From TCS55 sp964343505 (GTDB lineage: Bacteria; Fidelibacterota; Marinisomatia; Marinisomatales; TCS55): DNA of 20,372 nt. Each line of letters opens with the position of its first letter. The stretch's first letter is position 1. A model generated the notes under the pieces. It did no database searches and had not been told where the DNA came from. It saw only the letters and a program-made list of their open reading frames with translations. Location: NCBI GenBank assembly GCA_964343505.1, contig CAYFJU010000061.1, positions 1 through 20,372 of the forward strand, in the 5' to 3' direction. The position numbers and the translations under genes are program-made. Positions 1-7,815 of the stretch are shown piece after piece.

Positions 1-28
1 GCTTCTTTAAACACTCAAACTGTAAACC

Positions 29-655
29 ATGTCTATGGGAAGACACTTTTTTATAAGAAATTTTAACCTAATTTCAGATATGTTAGATTTCCTGATTAAT
101 ATTGATAAAGCTGTTTTTCAATTTTTCAATACCACCACAGCCAATCCACTCTTCGATATGGTGATGCCGATTATCACCAATCAAAATATCTGGGCGTTCC
201 CCATTTTAGCGGTCATCCTTTACCTGGCGATCAAGGGTGGTCGGCGCGGCCAGATTACTGCCGTGATCCTTATCGTTGCGGTGGGATTAGCAGACTATAC
301 ATCTGCCAGTATCCTGAAACCATTTTTCGGGCGCCTCAGGCCCAGCCATGAATTAACGGAAGGAATCCGTATTTTGATGGGTAAAGGGGGAAAGTTTGGA
401 TTCGTGTCTTCCCACGCAGCCAATGTATTTGCGGCAGCGGTGGTATTTGGATATTTCTATCCCCGCCGTAAAAAATTGTATTTTACCTTGGCAGCCCTGG
501 TTGCTTTCAGCCGGGTGTATGTGGGTGTTCATTACCCGGCGGATATCATATTCGGCGGCCTTCTAGGCTACGGTTTAGCCTGGGCTGTCCTCAGCCTGTG
601 GGTGATGATTAAAATGAGAGAACTAAAACGGGGCGCAGACTGGGTGGTCTACTAG
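29..655 (+). CDS. PAP2-family membrane phosphatase
   Basis: This is a membrane phosphatidic acid phosphatase type 2 protein, a family that dephosphorylates lipid phosphates such as undecaprenyl pyrophosphate or phosphatidylglycerol phosphate at the membrane. All three family motifs are visible in the 208 residues: K-x6-R-P at K97-P105, the SSH form of the PSGH motif at S127-H129, and S-R-x5-H-x3-D from S161 to D172. H129 and H168 would be the catalytic histidines. Hydrophobic segments lie around 53-68, 76-96, 130-145, 150-167 and 173-195. The substrate cannot be read from the sequence. The start is uncertain: ATG at 29, 35 and 80 are all in frame and none has a clear Shine-Dalgarno sequence. 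The stop codon overlaps the stop of the convergent DUF3467 gene. Confidence 0.9.
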   Translation: MSMGRHFFIRNFNLISDMLDFLINIDKAVFQFFNTTTANPLFDMVMPIITNQNIWAFPILAVILYLAIKGGRRGQITAVILIVAVGLADYTSASILKPFFGRLRPSHELTEGIRILMGKGGKFGFVSSHAANVFAAAVVFGYFYPRRKKLYFTLAALVAFSRVYVGVHYPADIIFGGLLGYGLAWAVLSLWVMIKMRELKRGADWVVY

Positions 656-972
656 TTCGGGAGTGTTCCCTCCGGCGGTGTGACGGGATAATCGCCAAAC
701 CCATTATTGGCCGGGGGAGTGATTTCACCGTTTTTCTGTTCAAAGCGTTTAATATTATCTCCCAATGCCGCTAAAAATGCTTTGGCATGTTGAGGCGCCA
801 TAATCACCCGTGAATGAACCCGCGCCTTGGTTACGCCAGGAAGAATTTTGGTGAAATCCATCACAAATTCTGCCGGTGAATGGGTGACTACAACAAAATT
901 GGCGTATTCACCTTCACTCACTTCCTGAGTGAGCTCAATATTGATTTGCTGGACGTTTTTATTGTCTGCCAT
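652..972 (-). CDS. DUF3467 family protein
   Basis: This 106-residue protein matches the DUF3467 family, small cytosolic proteins of unknown function that are common in Bacteroidota and relatives. The recognisable parts are an N-terminal IN(I)EL segment, a YANF..VTHSPAEFV.DF core and a PGV.KA.V.SR.I..PQHAK block at about residues 45-66, followed by an amphipathic helix (AFLAALGDNIKRFE). There are no catalytic motifs, signal peptide or membrane segments. The start lies 2 bases after the stop of the acidic zinc-ribbon gene, so the two are probably co-transcribed and translationally coupled. The stop overlaps the PAP2 gene stop by 3 bases. The family assignment rests on recalled pattern similarity. 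Confidence 0.85.
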   Translation of the reverse strand: MADNKNVQQINIELTQEVSEGEYANFVVVTHSPAEFVMDFTKILPGVTKARVHSRVIMAPQHAKAFLAALGDNIKRFEQKNGEITPPANNGFGDYPVTPPEGTLPN

Positions 973-974
973 GA

Positions 975-1385
975 TTAGTTTGAAGTTTTATTGGGGTCTT
1001 TGAAATCCCTTTGGTTGAAGTCTTCCCATTCTTCTTCGATACCTTCAAAATCTTCATAACCTTTGATTTCTTCATCTTCGGCTTTTTGCTTATACATTTC
1101 CATTTCACCTTCGTATAAGCTGAAGATATCCTTTTTCTTCTCGAATTCAGCCGGATCAACGTCTTCCTCATCATCCGGTTCAAGACGCTCTACATCTTCA
1201 CTATAAACCTTCTGATCAAAGAAGTCCAGGTCTTCTACCAAACCATTGGCCATCAGGAATTCCAGGAAGTCCAGATATTTTCTATCTTTAAGATCGGTCT
1301 TGCAGTTCTTGCAAGTCAGCGATTCTTTTAAATCCACTTCTTCCAAAGTGGCTTCGCATACAGGGCAAATTATACCTTCTAACAT
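975..1385 (-). CDS. Acidic protein with N-terminal zinc ribbon
   Basis: This is a 136-residue protein of unknown function. Residues 7-28 form a zinc ribbon (C7-x2-C10 and C25-x2-C28). The remainder is strongly acidic and probably helical, with runs such as EPDDEEDVD and EEEWEDF, and ends in a charged tail. This architecture suggests a small nucleic-acid- or protein-binding regulator, but no function can be assigned. The ATG start is well supported: AGAGGA lies 8 bases upstream in the transcript sense. The gene is followed after 2 bases by the DUF3467 gene and preceded, across 63 bases, by the alternative glmU gene, so all three may form one transcription unit. Confidence 0.75.
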   Translation of the reverse strand: MLEGIICPVCEATLEEVDLKESLTCKNCKTDLKDRKYLDFLEFLMANGLVEDLDFFDQKVYSEDVERLEPDDEEDVDPAEFEKKKDIFSLYEGEMEMYKQKAEDEEIKGYEDFEGIEEEWEDFNQRDFKDPNKTSN

Positions 1386-1448
1386 GAATTTATTCCTCTA
1401 AAATGGGACACGAATATAGTTGGAGTCATTCCACACAGCAACATTTTT

Positions 1449-2642
1449 TCAGCGCTTATTTTGCATTTTTTTCAGCAGTGTTTTTTCTGCTTTCGTGAGC
1501 GTTTGACCCCGTCTTTCTTTTACATGATAGGCTGTTTCAAAGAATTTGTCAAGCTTTACTTTTTGTTGTTTCCCATTCACATACCAGGTAAAAGGCCGAA
1601 TCGTCTTCGGTGGAAAGCCCTCCGTAGCAATCATCGACCCCGGGCCGATTACTGTTCCGGTATTCAAGATAGTTCCGATAGCAGTCTTCACATGGTCCCC
1701 GATAAAGCAACCGATATGCAATGTTTTGGTGTCAACACTTTCACCGTTAATCTGGACTTTTACCGAGGCATAATTGTTCTTCAGATTGCTGTTTTGGGTT
1801 CCGGCACCGAGGTTGACCCATTCACCCAAAAAAGTATCGCCCAAGTGGCCATCGTGGACCTTATTTGTGCATCCCTGAATAATCACTGTATCTACCTCCC
1901 CCCCAATCTTACACACGGGCCCGATTGCAGAATTTTTAATTTGGGTAAACGGATTGATCATGGAATCGCGTCCGATATATAGGGGGCCTTCTAAATAGGT
2001 TTGCCCATGGATTAAGACGCCATCATCGATAATGATCGGCCCTTTTTCCGCATTGATTAAAGTTGTTGGTTGAATAGTCGAATCACCAACAAAAACCTGA
2101 TTCGAATTCATGAAAATTGCGTCCGGGAATTTTGATGGCTCTACCCTGTTTTCACAAAGCTTGGATTCAGCCAAAATGGCTTGAGGTAACTGGTCTAATA
2201 TATCCCAGAGATACTGACAATAGGTTGATTTTACCTCTGCTTTATTTTCAAATTGTGGATCGCCCTGCGTTGGCCCTCCCCGCGCTATCCATTCAATTCC
2301 CACCTCCTGGGATAAGTTTGCCGCGACAAGATTTTCGCCAGTATAAAAAGCGGTGTTTTCCAGAGATAATGTTTCAATATCAATTTCTTCCCAGATCACA
2401 TTACCCAGGAGCCATAAGCCATCTTCAAATTTATTTGGATTTACGACGCATTCCGGATGCCTTTCGGCAGTCACCTCTTTCAGTTCATCCCGCACAACCA
2501 GGGATAGTTCTGCATCGGGGAATATCGATTGAATCCGATCCAGAAATGTCCCAGCCCCAATACGAATATCGCATGTGACCCGGGTGGGGGAAATCGGGTC
2601 GAAATTCATCGCCGTCAGATTTTCATAAACATAAATTTTCAT
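1449..2642 (-). CDS. Alternative GlmU-like sugar nucleotidyltransferase/acyltransferase
   Basis: The 397 residues resemble the alternative bacterial GlmU family (TIGR03991) of Bacteroidota and relatives, proposed to make UDP-N-acetylglucosamine for peptidoglycan and envelope sugars. The N-terminal part (about 1-110) is a degenerate nucleotidyltransferase domain with the PISPTR...G..TFLDRI pattern. The C-terminal part (about 180-345) is a left-handed beta-helix of hexapeptide repeats, with the H263-D-G-H-L-G-D segment and GAGTQNSNLKNNY at 279-291, comparable to the acyltransferase loop of GlmU. The start ATG overlaps the stop of the upstream gene by one base (TAATG), a sign of translational coupling. 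The exact substrate is inferred from the family; a different sugar nucleotide remains possible. Confidence 0.85.
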   Translation of the reverse strand: MKIYVYENLTAMNFDPISPTRVTCDIRIGAGTFLDRIQSIFPDAELSLVVRDELKEVTAERHPECVVNPNKFEDGLWLLGNVIWEEIDIETLSLENTAFYTGENLVAANLSQEVGIEWIARGGPTQGDPQFENKAEVKSTYCQYLWDILDQLPQAILAESKLCENRVEPSKFPDAIFMNSNQVFVGDSTIQPTTLINAEKGPIIIDDGVLIHGQTYLEGPLYIGRDSMINPFTQIKNSAIGPVCKIGGEVDTVIIQGCTNKVHDGHLGDTFLGEWVNLGAGTQNSNLKNNYASVKVQINGESVDTKTLHIGCFIGDHVKTAIGTILNTGTVIGPGSMIATEGFPPKTIRPFTWYVNGKQQKVKLDKFFETAYHVKERRGQTLTKAEKTLLKKMQNKR

Positions 2643-3256
2643 TACATGCCCATCAATTGAAATATTTCTTTAAAACCACTTTCCATTAAATCGGTTCCAT
2701 GCCGACGGATCATAATATTAAAATAATTTTCTCCCTCTTCACTGAAAAATCCCACTTTTAAAGGCGCCCTTACAGTTGAACAAATGGTGGCTGAAACAGG
2801 CGCAAACTCCTGGTTTAAATCCAAAACCGCGTCCACTTGGATTCGCTGGCAGGCCCAAATCAATTCTTTTCCGGGAAGACCCCATCGATTTAGGTCCGCT
2901 TCGGTGTATAAAATAAAATCATGGAAATCTTCCAGGTTTATCAGGTTCCCTACATGGGCCGGACCGAGGATTCGTACTTGGTTAATGCCTGCCGGGCCGA
3001 GCGCATTCCGCATGGCAAATATAAATCGTTTCGCCAGTTCGGATTGGGTCGTATGTTCAGGAAGAATTAGGAGAAATCGAAATACACCCCTGCCATTGTC
3101 GGAAAGAGACAGGGTATCTGCTCCCAAATCTTTTTTGGTGCGGAGGCGATGCCACCATAGGGCTGCTTTGGTTTTCTTTGAAACTTCCAAAATTCGTTTA
3201 CGTTGGTTTCTTCTGCATTCTAAAGGAAAAGAAAATAGTATTAACTTCGCCAACAC
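2642..3256 (-). CDS. DUF6913/GT9-like protein
   Basis: This protein of about 200 residues is not recognised with certainty. It has a basic N-terminus (RRNQRKR at 15-21), a Rossmann-like series of short strands (FRFLLILP, QVRILGP, DFILYTE, DAVLDL) and a C-terminal P-L-K-V-G-F segment. That is the pattern of Bacteroidota DUF6913 proteins, which resemble the nucleotide-binding half of family 9 glycosyltransferases. No catalytic residues can be pointed to. The gene is coupled by TAATG to the alternative glmU gene, so a role in envelope sugar metabolism is a reasonable guess. The start is uncertain: GTG at 3256 lies only 18 bases from the divergent co-chaperone start and has no Shine-Dalgarno sequence. 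No ATG occurs in the first 80 codons, so a downstream TTG is the alternative. Confidence 0.6.
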   Translation of the reverse strand: MLAKLILFSFPLECRRNQRKRILEVSKKTKAALWWHRLRTKKDLGADTLSLSDNGRGVFRFLLILPEHTTQSELAKRFIFAMRNALGPAGINQVRILGPAHVGNLINLEDFHDFILYTEADLNRWGLPGKELIWACQRIQVDAVLDLNQEFAPVSATICSTVRAPLKVGFFSEEGENYFNIMIRRHGTDLMESGFKEIFQLMGM

Positions 3257-3274
3257 TTGAAAGGATAAAATTAC

Positions 3275-4021
3275 GTGAGTGTCGGAAAAAAATTATTATG
3301 GGGTGGCCTCGGATGGGCACTGGGTGGACCCATAGGTGCTATCGTCGGTTATACAATAGCCAGCATGTCTGATCAGCAGGGTGGATCACCTTTTTCATCA
3401 TACGGTGGCGCATACCAATCACGGGCCTACCCGCAAACGCAACCGGGGGACTTTATTGTCTCTTTGCTGGTTTTGTTTGGCGCGGTGATGAAAGCGGACA
3501 AACAAATGCTGAAATCAGAACTGGATTATGTAAAGCTGTTTCTCTCGAAACAGTTCAGCGCCAACCAGGTCAGGGACTTCATGACCCTGTTTAAAGACAT
3601 TGTAAAACAGGATTATCCCCTGCGCGATGTCTGCCGTCAAATCGTTCGATCCATGGATCATTCCAGCCGGTTGGAACTCATTCATGTTTTATTCGGACTC
3701 TCAAAAGCAGATGGTCATGTTCATCCCGATGAGGTCAAGGTCATTCAGACGATCGCCCGCTATTTGAATATCAATGCGCATGATTTTGATTCGATTAAAG
3801 CAATGTTTTTCAGGGACACACTTTCCGACTATACGATTCTGGAAGTGAAAATAACTGCTTCTGATCATGAAGTGAAAAAGGCCTATCGTAAAATGGCCAC
3901 CAAATATCATCCGGATAAGGTTGCACATTTAGGCGACGACCTGAAACATTTAGCGGAAGAAAAATTCAAGGCCGTGAATGACGCTTATCAAAATATAAAA
4001 AAAGAAAGAGGAATGAAATGA
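3275..4021 (+). CDS. TerB-DnaJ domain co-chaperone (DjlA-like)
   Basis: This is a 248-residue J-domain protein with the architecture of DjlA-type co-chaperones, which stimulate the ATPase of DnaK at the membrane. Residues 8-30 are a glycine-rich hydrophobic segment (GGLGWALGGPIGAIVGYTI) that could anchor or dimerise the protein. Residues about 58-175 form a TerB-like helical domain, including the KADGHVHPDE helix pair. Residues about 185-243 form a J domain with the essential HPD triad at 212-214. Translation starts at GTG (3275), supported by GAAAGGA ending 9 bases upstream. The stop overlaps the start of the next small gene as ATGA. The region 32-57 is a Gly/Ser/Gln-rich linker. Confidence 0.88.
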   Translation: MSVGKKLLWGGLGWALGGPIGAIVGYTIASMSDQQGGSPFSSYGGAYQSRAYPQTQPGDFIVSLLVLFGAVMKADKQMLKSELDYVKLFLSKQFSANQVRDFMTLFKDIVKQDYPLRDVCRQIVRSMDHSSRLELIHVLFGLSKADGHVHPDEVKVIQTIARYLNINAHDFDSIKAMFFRDTLSDYTILEVKITASDHEVKKAYRKMATKYHPDKVAHLGDDLKHLAEEKFKAVNDAYQNIKKERGMK

Positions 4022-4194
4022 ATTTTATCCGGAAACACTCTAATATTATTGCATTTATTTCTATGGGTTTTCTGATCGGTATGATTCAACAGGAATTGGA
4101 TATGTCTTTCACAAAAGGCATCGTATTTGCAATAGCCTTTGGTTTATATACAGGAAGTATAATTGCTGTTGCAAAGAAAGAGGCATTAAAATAA
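4018..4194 (+). CDS. 58-residue membrane protein
   Basis: This short gene encodes 58 residues with two hydrophobic segments (about 8-23 and 33-52), separated by a polar turn (MIQQELDMS) and ending in a lysine-rich tail. It is probably a two-pass inner-membrane miniprotein with both ends in the cytoplasm. Its ATG overlaps the stop of the DnaJ-like gene (ATGA), and its stop is only 3 bases before the mutase start, so it sits in a tightly packed operon. No family is recognised. Support for its being real comes from the coupling, the uninterrupted frame and the membrane-like composition. Confidence 0.7.
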   Translation: MNFIRKHSNIIAFISMGFLIGMIQQELDMSFTKGIVFAIAFGLYTGSIIAVAKKEALK

Positions 4195-4197
4195 AAC

Positions 4198-5688
4198 ATG
4201 ACTGAAAAAGCCGGCCAATTTCCTTTCACCCGCGGCATCTATCCCAATATGTATAAGGATAGACTTTGGACCATGCGCCAATATGCGGGATTCACTTCTG
4301 CTGAGGAATCGAACCAACGGTATCGCTATCTTTTAGACCAGGGAGTATCCGGACTTTCAGTGGCCTTTGACCTTCCCACCCAGATTGGTTACGATTCTGA
4401 TCACCCCATGGCAGAAGGTGAAGTGGGCAAAGTAGGCGTCCCTATTTCTTCCATTCAAGATATGGAGCGTTTATTTGAGGGTATTCCACTGGATCAGGTT
4501 TCAACCTCAATGACAATCAATGCCACTGCTGCTACCTTATTAGCCTTATATATTGTTACTGCAGAGCGAAAAGGCATCTCCATCGAAAAGCTTCGGGGAA
4601 CGGTACAGAATGATATTCTAAAAGAATACGTTGCCCGCGGTACATACATTTATCCACCGGAAGCATCTATGCGGATAGTTACAGATGTTTTTGCTTTTTG
4701 TGCTGACCATGTACCGAAATGGAATACAATTTCCATTTCAGGCTATCACATACGGGAAGCGGGATCAACGGCCGCCCAGGAGTTAGCTTTTACAATCGCC
4801 AACGGAATTGCCTATGTCCAAGCCGCAATTGACAAAGGATTGAAAGTGGATGAATTTGGCAAACGCCTTTCATTCTTTTTCAATGCCCATAATGATTTTC
4901 TGACTGAAGTGGCTAAGTTTCGAGCGGCCCGCAGCCTGTGGGCAAGGATCATGAAGAATCGTTTTAGCGCCACGGATGAAAAGGCCATGCTGTGCCGCTT
5001 TCATACCCAAACCGGAGGTTCCACCCTCACGGCGCAACAAGTTGATAATAATGTGGTGAGGACAACGATCCAGGCATTATCAGCTGTTTTGGGCGGGACA
5101 CAATCACTCCATACCAATGCCTTTGATGAAGCCCTGGCCCTTCCCACGGACCATTCTGCCAAACTGGCCCTGCGGACGCAACAAGTTATCGCTCATGAAT
5201 CAGGTGTGACGAATTTCGTAGATCCCATGGGCGGCAGTGAAGTGATTGAAAAACTGACCACGGACCTTGAAGCGGAGGCGATGTCAATCATTGAAGAGAT
5301 TGACAATATGGGCGGCGCCATCGCGGCCATTGAGGCCGGATGGGTTCAGAATGAAATCGCCAAAAGCGCTTATGAGTATCAAAAGTCCATAGACAATAAT
5401 AATAGAAAAATCGTCGGTGTGAACAGTTTTGAAGAAGCAGGCGAATCGGAAGCGGACCTCCAGGAGATCAACCATGCGTCGGTCCAAAAACAAATAGAAG
5501 GTCTTAAATCCCTGAAGCAGAATCGCGATAATGGTGCGGTTAAAACAAAACTGGGTGAACTTGAAAAAAGAGCGAACGAATCTGAAAACCTGGTGCCGGC
5601 TATCATTGATTGCGTGCGTACCGAATGTACATTGGGAGAAGTGGCGGACAGCTTACGATCTCAATTTGGGGAATTCAGCCAAACTTAA
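4198..5688 (+). CDS. Methylmalonyl-CoA mutase, catalytic (large) subunit
   Basis: This is the TIM-barrel catalytic subunit of a B12-dependent acyl-CoA mutase, 496 residues. It aligns with the methylmalonyl-CoA mutase of Propionibacterium shermanii with an offset of 60. Y15, T25, R27, Y29, Q137, R147, Y183 and H184 correspond to Y75, T85, R87, Y89, Q197, R207, Y243 and H244. Tyrosine at Y29 and arginine at R147 favour methylmalonyl-CoA over isobutyryl-CoA, whose mutases carry Phe and Gln there. The C-terminal cobalamin-binding domain (DxHxxG) is absent, so this is the split type seen in archaea and some bacteria and needs a separate small subunit, not seen in the window. It would interconvert succinyl-CoA and methylmalonyl-CoA. 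It starts 3 bases after the small membrane protein. Confidence 0.93.
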   Translation: MTEKAGQFPFTRGIYPNMYKDRLWTMRQYAGFTSAEESNQRYRYLLDQGVSGLSVAFDLPTQIGYDSDHPMAEGEVGKVGVPISSIQDMERLFEGIPLDQVSTSMTINATAATLLALYIVTAERKGISIEKLRGTVQNDILKEYVARGTYIYPPEASMRIVTDVFAFCADHVPKWNTISISGYHIREAGSTAAQELAFTIANGIAYVQAAIDKGLKVDEFGKRLSFFFNAHNDFLTEVAKFRAARSLWARIMKNRFSATDEKAMLCRFHTQTGGSTLTAQQVDNNVVRTTIQALSAVLGGTQSLHTNAFDEALALPTDHSAKLALRTQQVIAHESGVTNFVDPMGGSEVIEKLTTDLEAEAMSIIEEIDNMGGAIAAIEAGWVQNEIAKSAYEYQKSIDNNNRKIVGVNSFEEAGESEADLQEINHASVQKQIEGLKSLKQNRDNGAVKTKLGELEKRANESENLVPAIIDCVRTECTLGEVADSLRSQFGEFSQT

Positions 5689-5745
5689 TAATTATTTTAT
5701 TTTATATATTTTTCTTTACGCTTACACTCTACCGTTGAAATTGTC

Positions 5746-5763
5746 CCAATTTTATTAAATTGG
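5746..5763. repeat. AT-rich inverted repeat after the mutase gene
   Basis: CCAATTT (5746-5752) and AAATTGG (5757-5763) form a perfect 7-bp stem with a 4-base loop, in the 152-bp gap between the mutase gene and the LysM lipoprotein gene. It lacks a following U-run, so it is a weak terminator at best. It could equally be an operator for the downstream gene. Confidence 0.4.
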
Positions 5764-5840
5764 AACCTGTTTCAGCTGTTTAAGTAGTATTAAATTCAAG
5801 ACTATTTTTCAACCCTTTTTTAACAATTAAGGCCTAATTC

Positions 5841-6527
5841 ATGAAAAAAATCCTCGCGAGTGTAACACTCATTTTTATTGTTTCCTGCGGAAAACAAACG
5901 GCCCCACCCTTGGAACTACAGGATACGGAATCTGCAACTACGTCCAATGAAGTTGAACGGGCAGAACTCCCGGCAGCTCCTGAAGCCACTTTTGCGGCTG
6001 CGGAGCCGGAAGTTGTAGAAGAAAGTACCCAAGCAGAAACTCCGGAGCACGGACCGGCTGCAGATGTGGATAAAGATAAAAAAATTGTAACGGAAAAACC
6101 CAAAAATGAGATCAAGGTTGATCCGGAAGTTTTATTCCCTGACTTTGCCTGGGAAAAATATATGGTCCAGCCCGGGGACTACCTGATCAAAATTGCCAAT
6201 AAAGAATATGGTGATTTTCGCCTGTGGCGTAAAATTTATGCCTGGAATAAAGAAGAAATTGGGGATAATCCCAATATCCTTTATCCCTATCATTTTCTGA
6301 ACCTTCAGAAAGAGCGTCTTTCCGCCCAAACGGCTGAACCGACTTATACTGAATACACCGTGCAGACCGGTGATAACCTCTGGAATATTGCCGGGAATAA
6401 ATACGGTGACGCCAAATCCTGGATCATCCTGCTGTGGGACAATGAAGAAACCATCAAGGCCAATGCCGGTGTATTGAATCCTGGCATGACCTTGAAACTG
6501 CGGGAGAAACTCGACCCCAACGCTTAA
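5841..6527 (+). CDS. LysM-domain lipoprotein
   Basis: This is a 228-residue lipoprotein with two LysM domains, expected to bind peptidoglycan from the membrane side of the periplasm. The signal peptide ends in lipobox I13-V14-S15-C16. Residues 17-95 are a Pro/Ala/Glu-rich linker without fold. LysM 1 spans about 107-155 and LysM 2 about 171-221, both with the Y.V..GD.L..IA...YGD pattern. No enzymatic domain is attached, so a structural or scaffolding role is likely. The ATG has AAGG 8 bases upstream. The birA-like gene starts 7 bases after its stop, so the two are probably co-transcribed. Confidence 0.88.
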   Translation: MKKILASVTLIFIVSCGKQTAPPLELQDTESATTSNEVERAELPAAPEATFAAAEPEVVEESTQAETPEHGPAADVDKDKKIVTEKPKNEIKVDPEVLFPDFAWEKYMVQPGDYLIKIANKEYGDFRLWRKIYAWNKEEIGDNPNILYPYHFLNLQKERLSAQTAEPTYTEYTVQTGDNLWNIAGNKYGDAKSWIILLWDNEETIKANAGVLNPGMTLKLREKLDPNA

Positions 6528-6533
6528 AGCAAT

Positions 6534-7301
6534 ATGCTGTTTACCAACCTGGTACAGGCCAACCTGAAAACCAGGGTTCTCGGTCAACAGATTGAATACT
6601 ATACCCGGCTCGAATCCACAAATTCAGAAGCCTGGGAAATCATTGACGAGGGTGCCCCACCGGGCGCCCTTGTTGTTACAGACAACCAGTTCGGCGGTAG
6701 AGGTCGTTCTGATCGCGAATGGTATGCGTCACCGGTCAAAAGCCTCACTTTTTCTGTTATTCTTTATCCCAATCTCAAGGCCAATCTCTCAGGATGGCTG
6801 CCCATCCTTACAGGTGTGGCTGTTCAAAAGGCCCTCCTTCAATTCGATATATCGGTAAAACTTAAATGGCCCAACGACCTGATTTTGGATGGAAGAAAAG
6901 TTGGCGGGATTCTGTGTGAATCGAAGGTGAAAGGAAACCATCTGAATCAAGTGGTCATCGGCGTCGGCCTCAATGTGAATGAAGCATTGGAAGACTTCGA
7001 TGTGTCACTACAACATAGTGCCACGTCCCTTCATATTGCAAAAGAAAAATTTTATCAGCGGGAAAGGATCCTTGCTGAAATTTTAAATGCGTTAGAAAAA
7101 ATGGCCGATGGTCTTCCTAAAAATATAGATGATATTCAATCTAACTGGGAAGCGACCTGCGGCCATTTGGATGATGAAGTCCAGTTCCATCACGGTGATA
7201 AAATTGTTCGGGGGGTTTTTAAATCCCTGGGTGAGTCCGGATCGGCTATTTTAAAAATTGAAGGTAAACAGGTTGAGTATCATTCGGGAGAAATACAATA
7301 A
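6534..7301 (+). CDS. birA: Biotin--[acetyl-CoA-carboxylase] ligase
   Basis: This is a biotin protein ligase that forms biotinyl-5'-AMP and transfers biotin to a lysine of biotin-dependent carboxylases. The family signatures are present: STN at 28-30, the adenylate-binding loop GGRGRSD at 54-60, KWPND at 111-115, GGILCE at 124-129 and GVGLNVN at 143-149. A small beta-barrel C-terminal domain follows from about residue 205. It is a class I ligase of 255 residues that lacks the N-terminal helix-turn-helix of E. coli BirA, so it should not act as the bio repressor. It shares a probable transcript with the LysM lipoprotein. A functional tie to the nearby propionate/methylmalonyl pathway (biotin-dependent propionyl-CoA carboxylase) is only suggestive. 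Confidence 0.92.
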   Translation: MLFTNLVQANLKTRVLGQQIEYYTRLESTNSEAWEIIDEGAPPGALVVTDNQFGGRGRSDREWYASPVKSLTFSVILYPNLKANLSGWLPILTGVAVQKALLQFDISVKLKWPNDLILDGRKVGGILCESKVKGNHLNQVVIGVGLNVNEALEDFDVSLQHSATSLHIAKEKFYQRERILAEILNALEKMADGLPKNIDDIQSNWEATCGHLDDEVQFHHGDKIVRGVFKSLGESGSAILKIEGKQVEYHSGEIQ

Positions 7302-7317
7302 ATCTGAGTAATGCTGC

Positions 7318-7773
7318 TTAAGCTTTATTTTTTCTTATTCCGAAATAGTAGGCCCATAAAATAAACAGCATCTGTAAAGGGATTCTAAAATATAGATAAC
7401 TCACCCCTTTCTCCATTCCTCCCAGGCTCACTTGTTTCATACTGCCCACAATATTTGCCGGTAGCACGGCGATGAAAAACAGGATTAATAAAATGCTGGC
7501 CAATTTTGTGAGTTTGGGTATTAACAGCCCCGCCGAAGCCATTAATTCAAGAATTCCAGTGAAATACACTACCTCTTTTTTATAGAAAACGATTTCGGGC
7601 ATCATTTGAATCATTTGCTCGGTGTGCGTAAAATGGGCGATCCCGGTTGCAATCAACATGATTGACAAAGAAATTCTACCCATTAATGATAATGACAATT
7701 TCTCTTTCAGCAGGAATTTGTTGGTCAGGAGTGTTATGCCAAAACAGACGGTCAAAATGATTAAGGGTGCCAT
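7318..7773 (-). CDS. DoxX-like membrane protein
   Basis: This is a 151-residue four-helix membrane protein of the DoxX/DoxD-like superfamily. Hydrophobic segments lie at about 3-18, 30-47, 66-85 and 89-107, with a last one near 130-146. The second half carries the characteristic V(Y/F).(T/S)GI.E...G.GLL.P pattern (residues 68-86) and a FFIAVLPANI segment at 98-107. Functions reported in the superfamily are diverse, including sulfur/quinone oxidoreduction and redox stress, and nothing here narrows them. It converges on the biotin ligase gene with 16 bases between stops. Confidence 0.8.
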   Translation of the reverse strand: MAPLIILTVCFGITLLTNKFLLKEKLSLSLMGRISLSIMLIATGIAHFTHTEQMIQMMPEIVFYKKEVVYFTGILELMASAGLLIPKLTKLASILLILFFIAVLPANIVGSMKQVSLGGMEKGVSYLYFRIPLQMLFILWAYYFGIRKNKA

Positions 7774-7815
7774 ATCTCTTTAAAATTCCTTTTTTAATTA
7801 TCCCTAAAGTTTACG

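Noticed and set aside
959..1183. Lysine-rich minus-strand frame
   Set aside because: It lies in another frame of the acidic zinc-ribbon gene; its basic composition is the shadow of GAA/GAT-rich codons.
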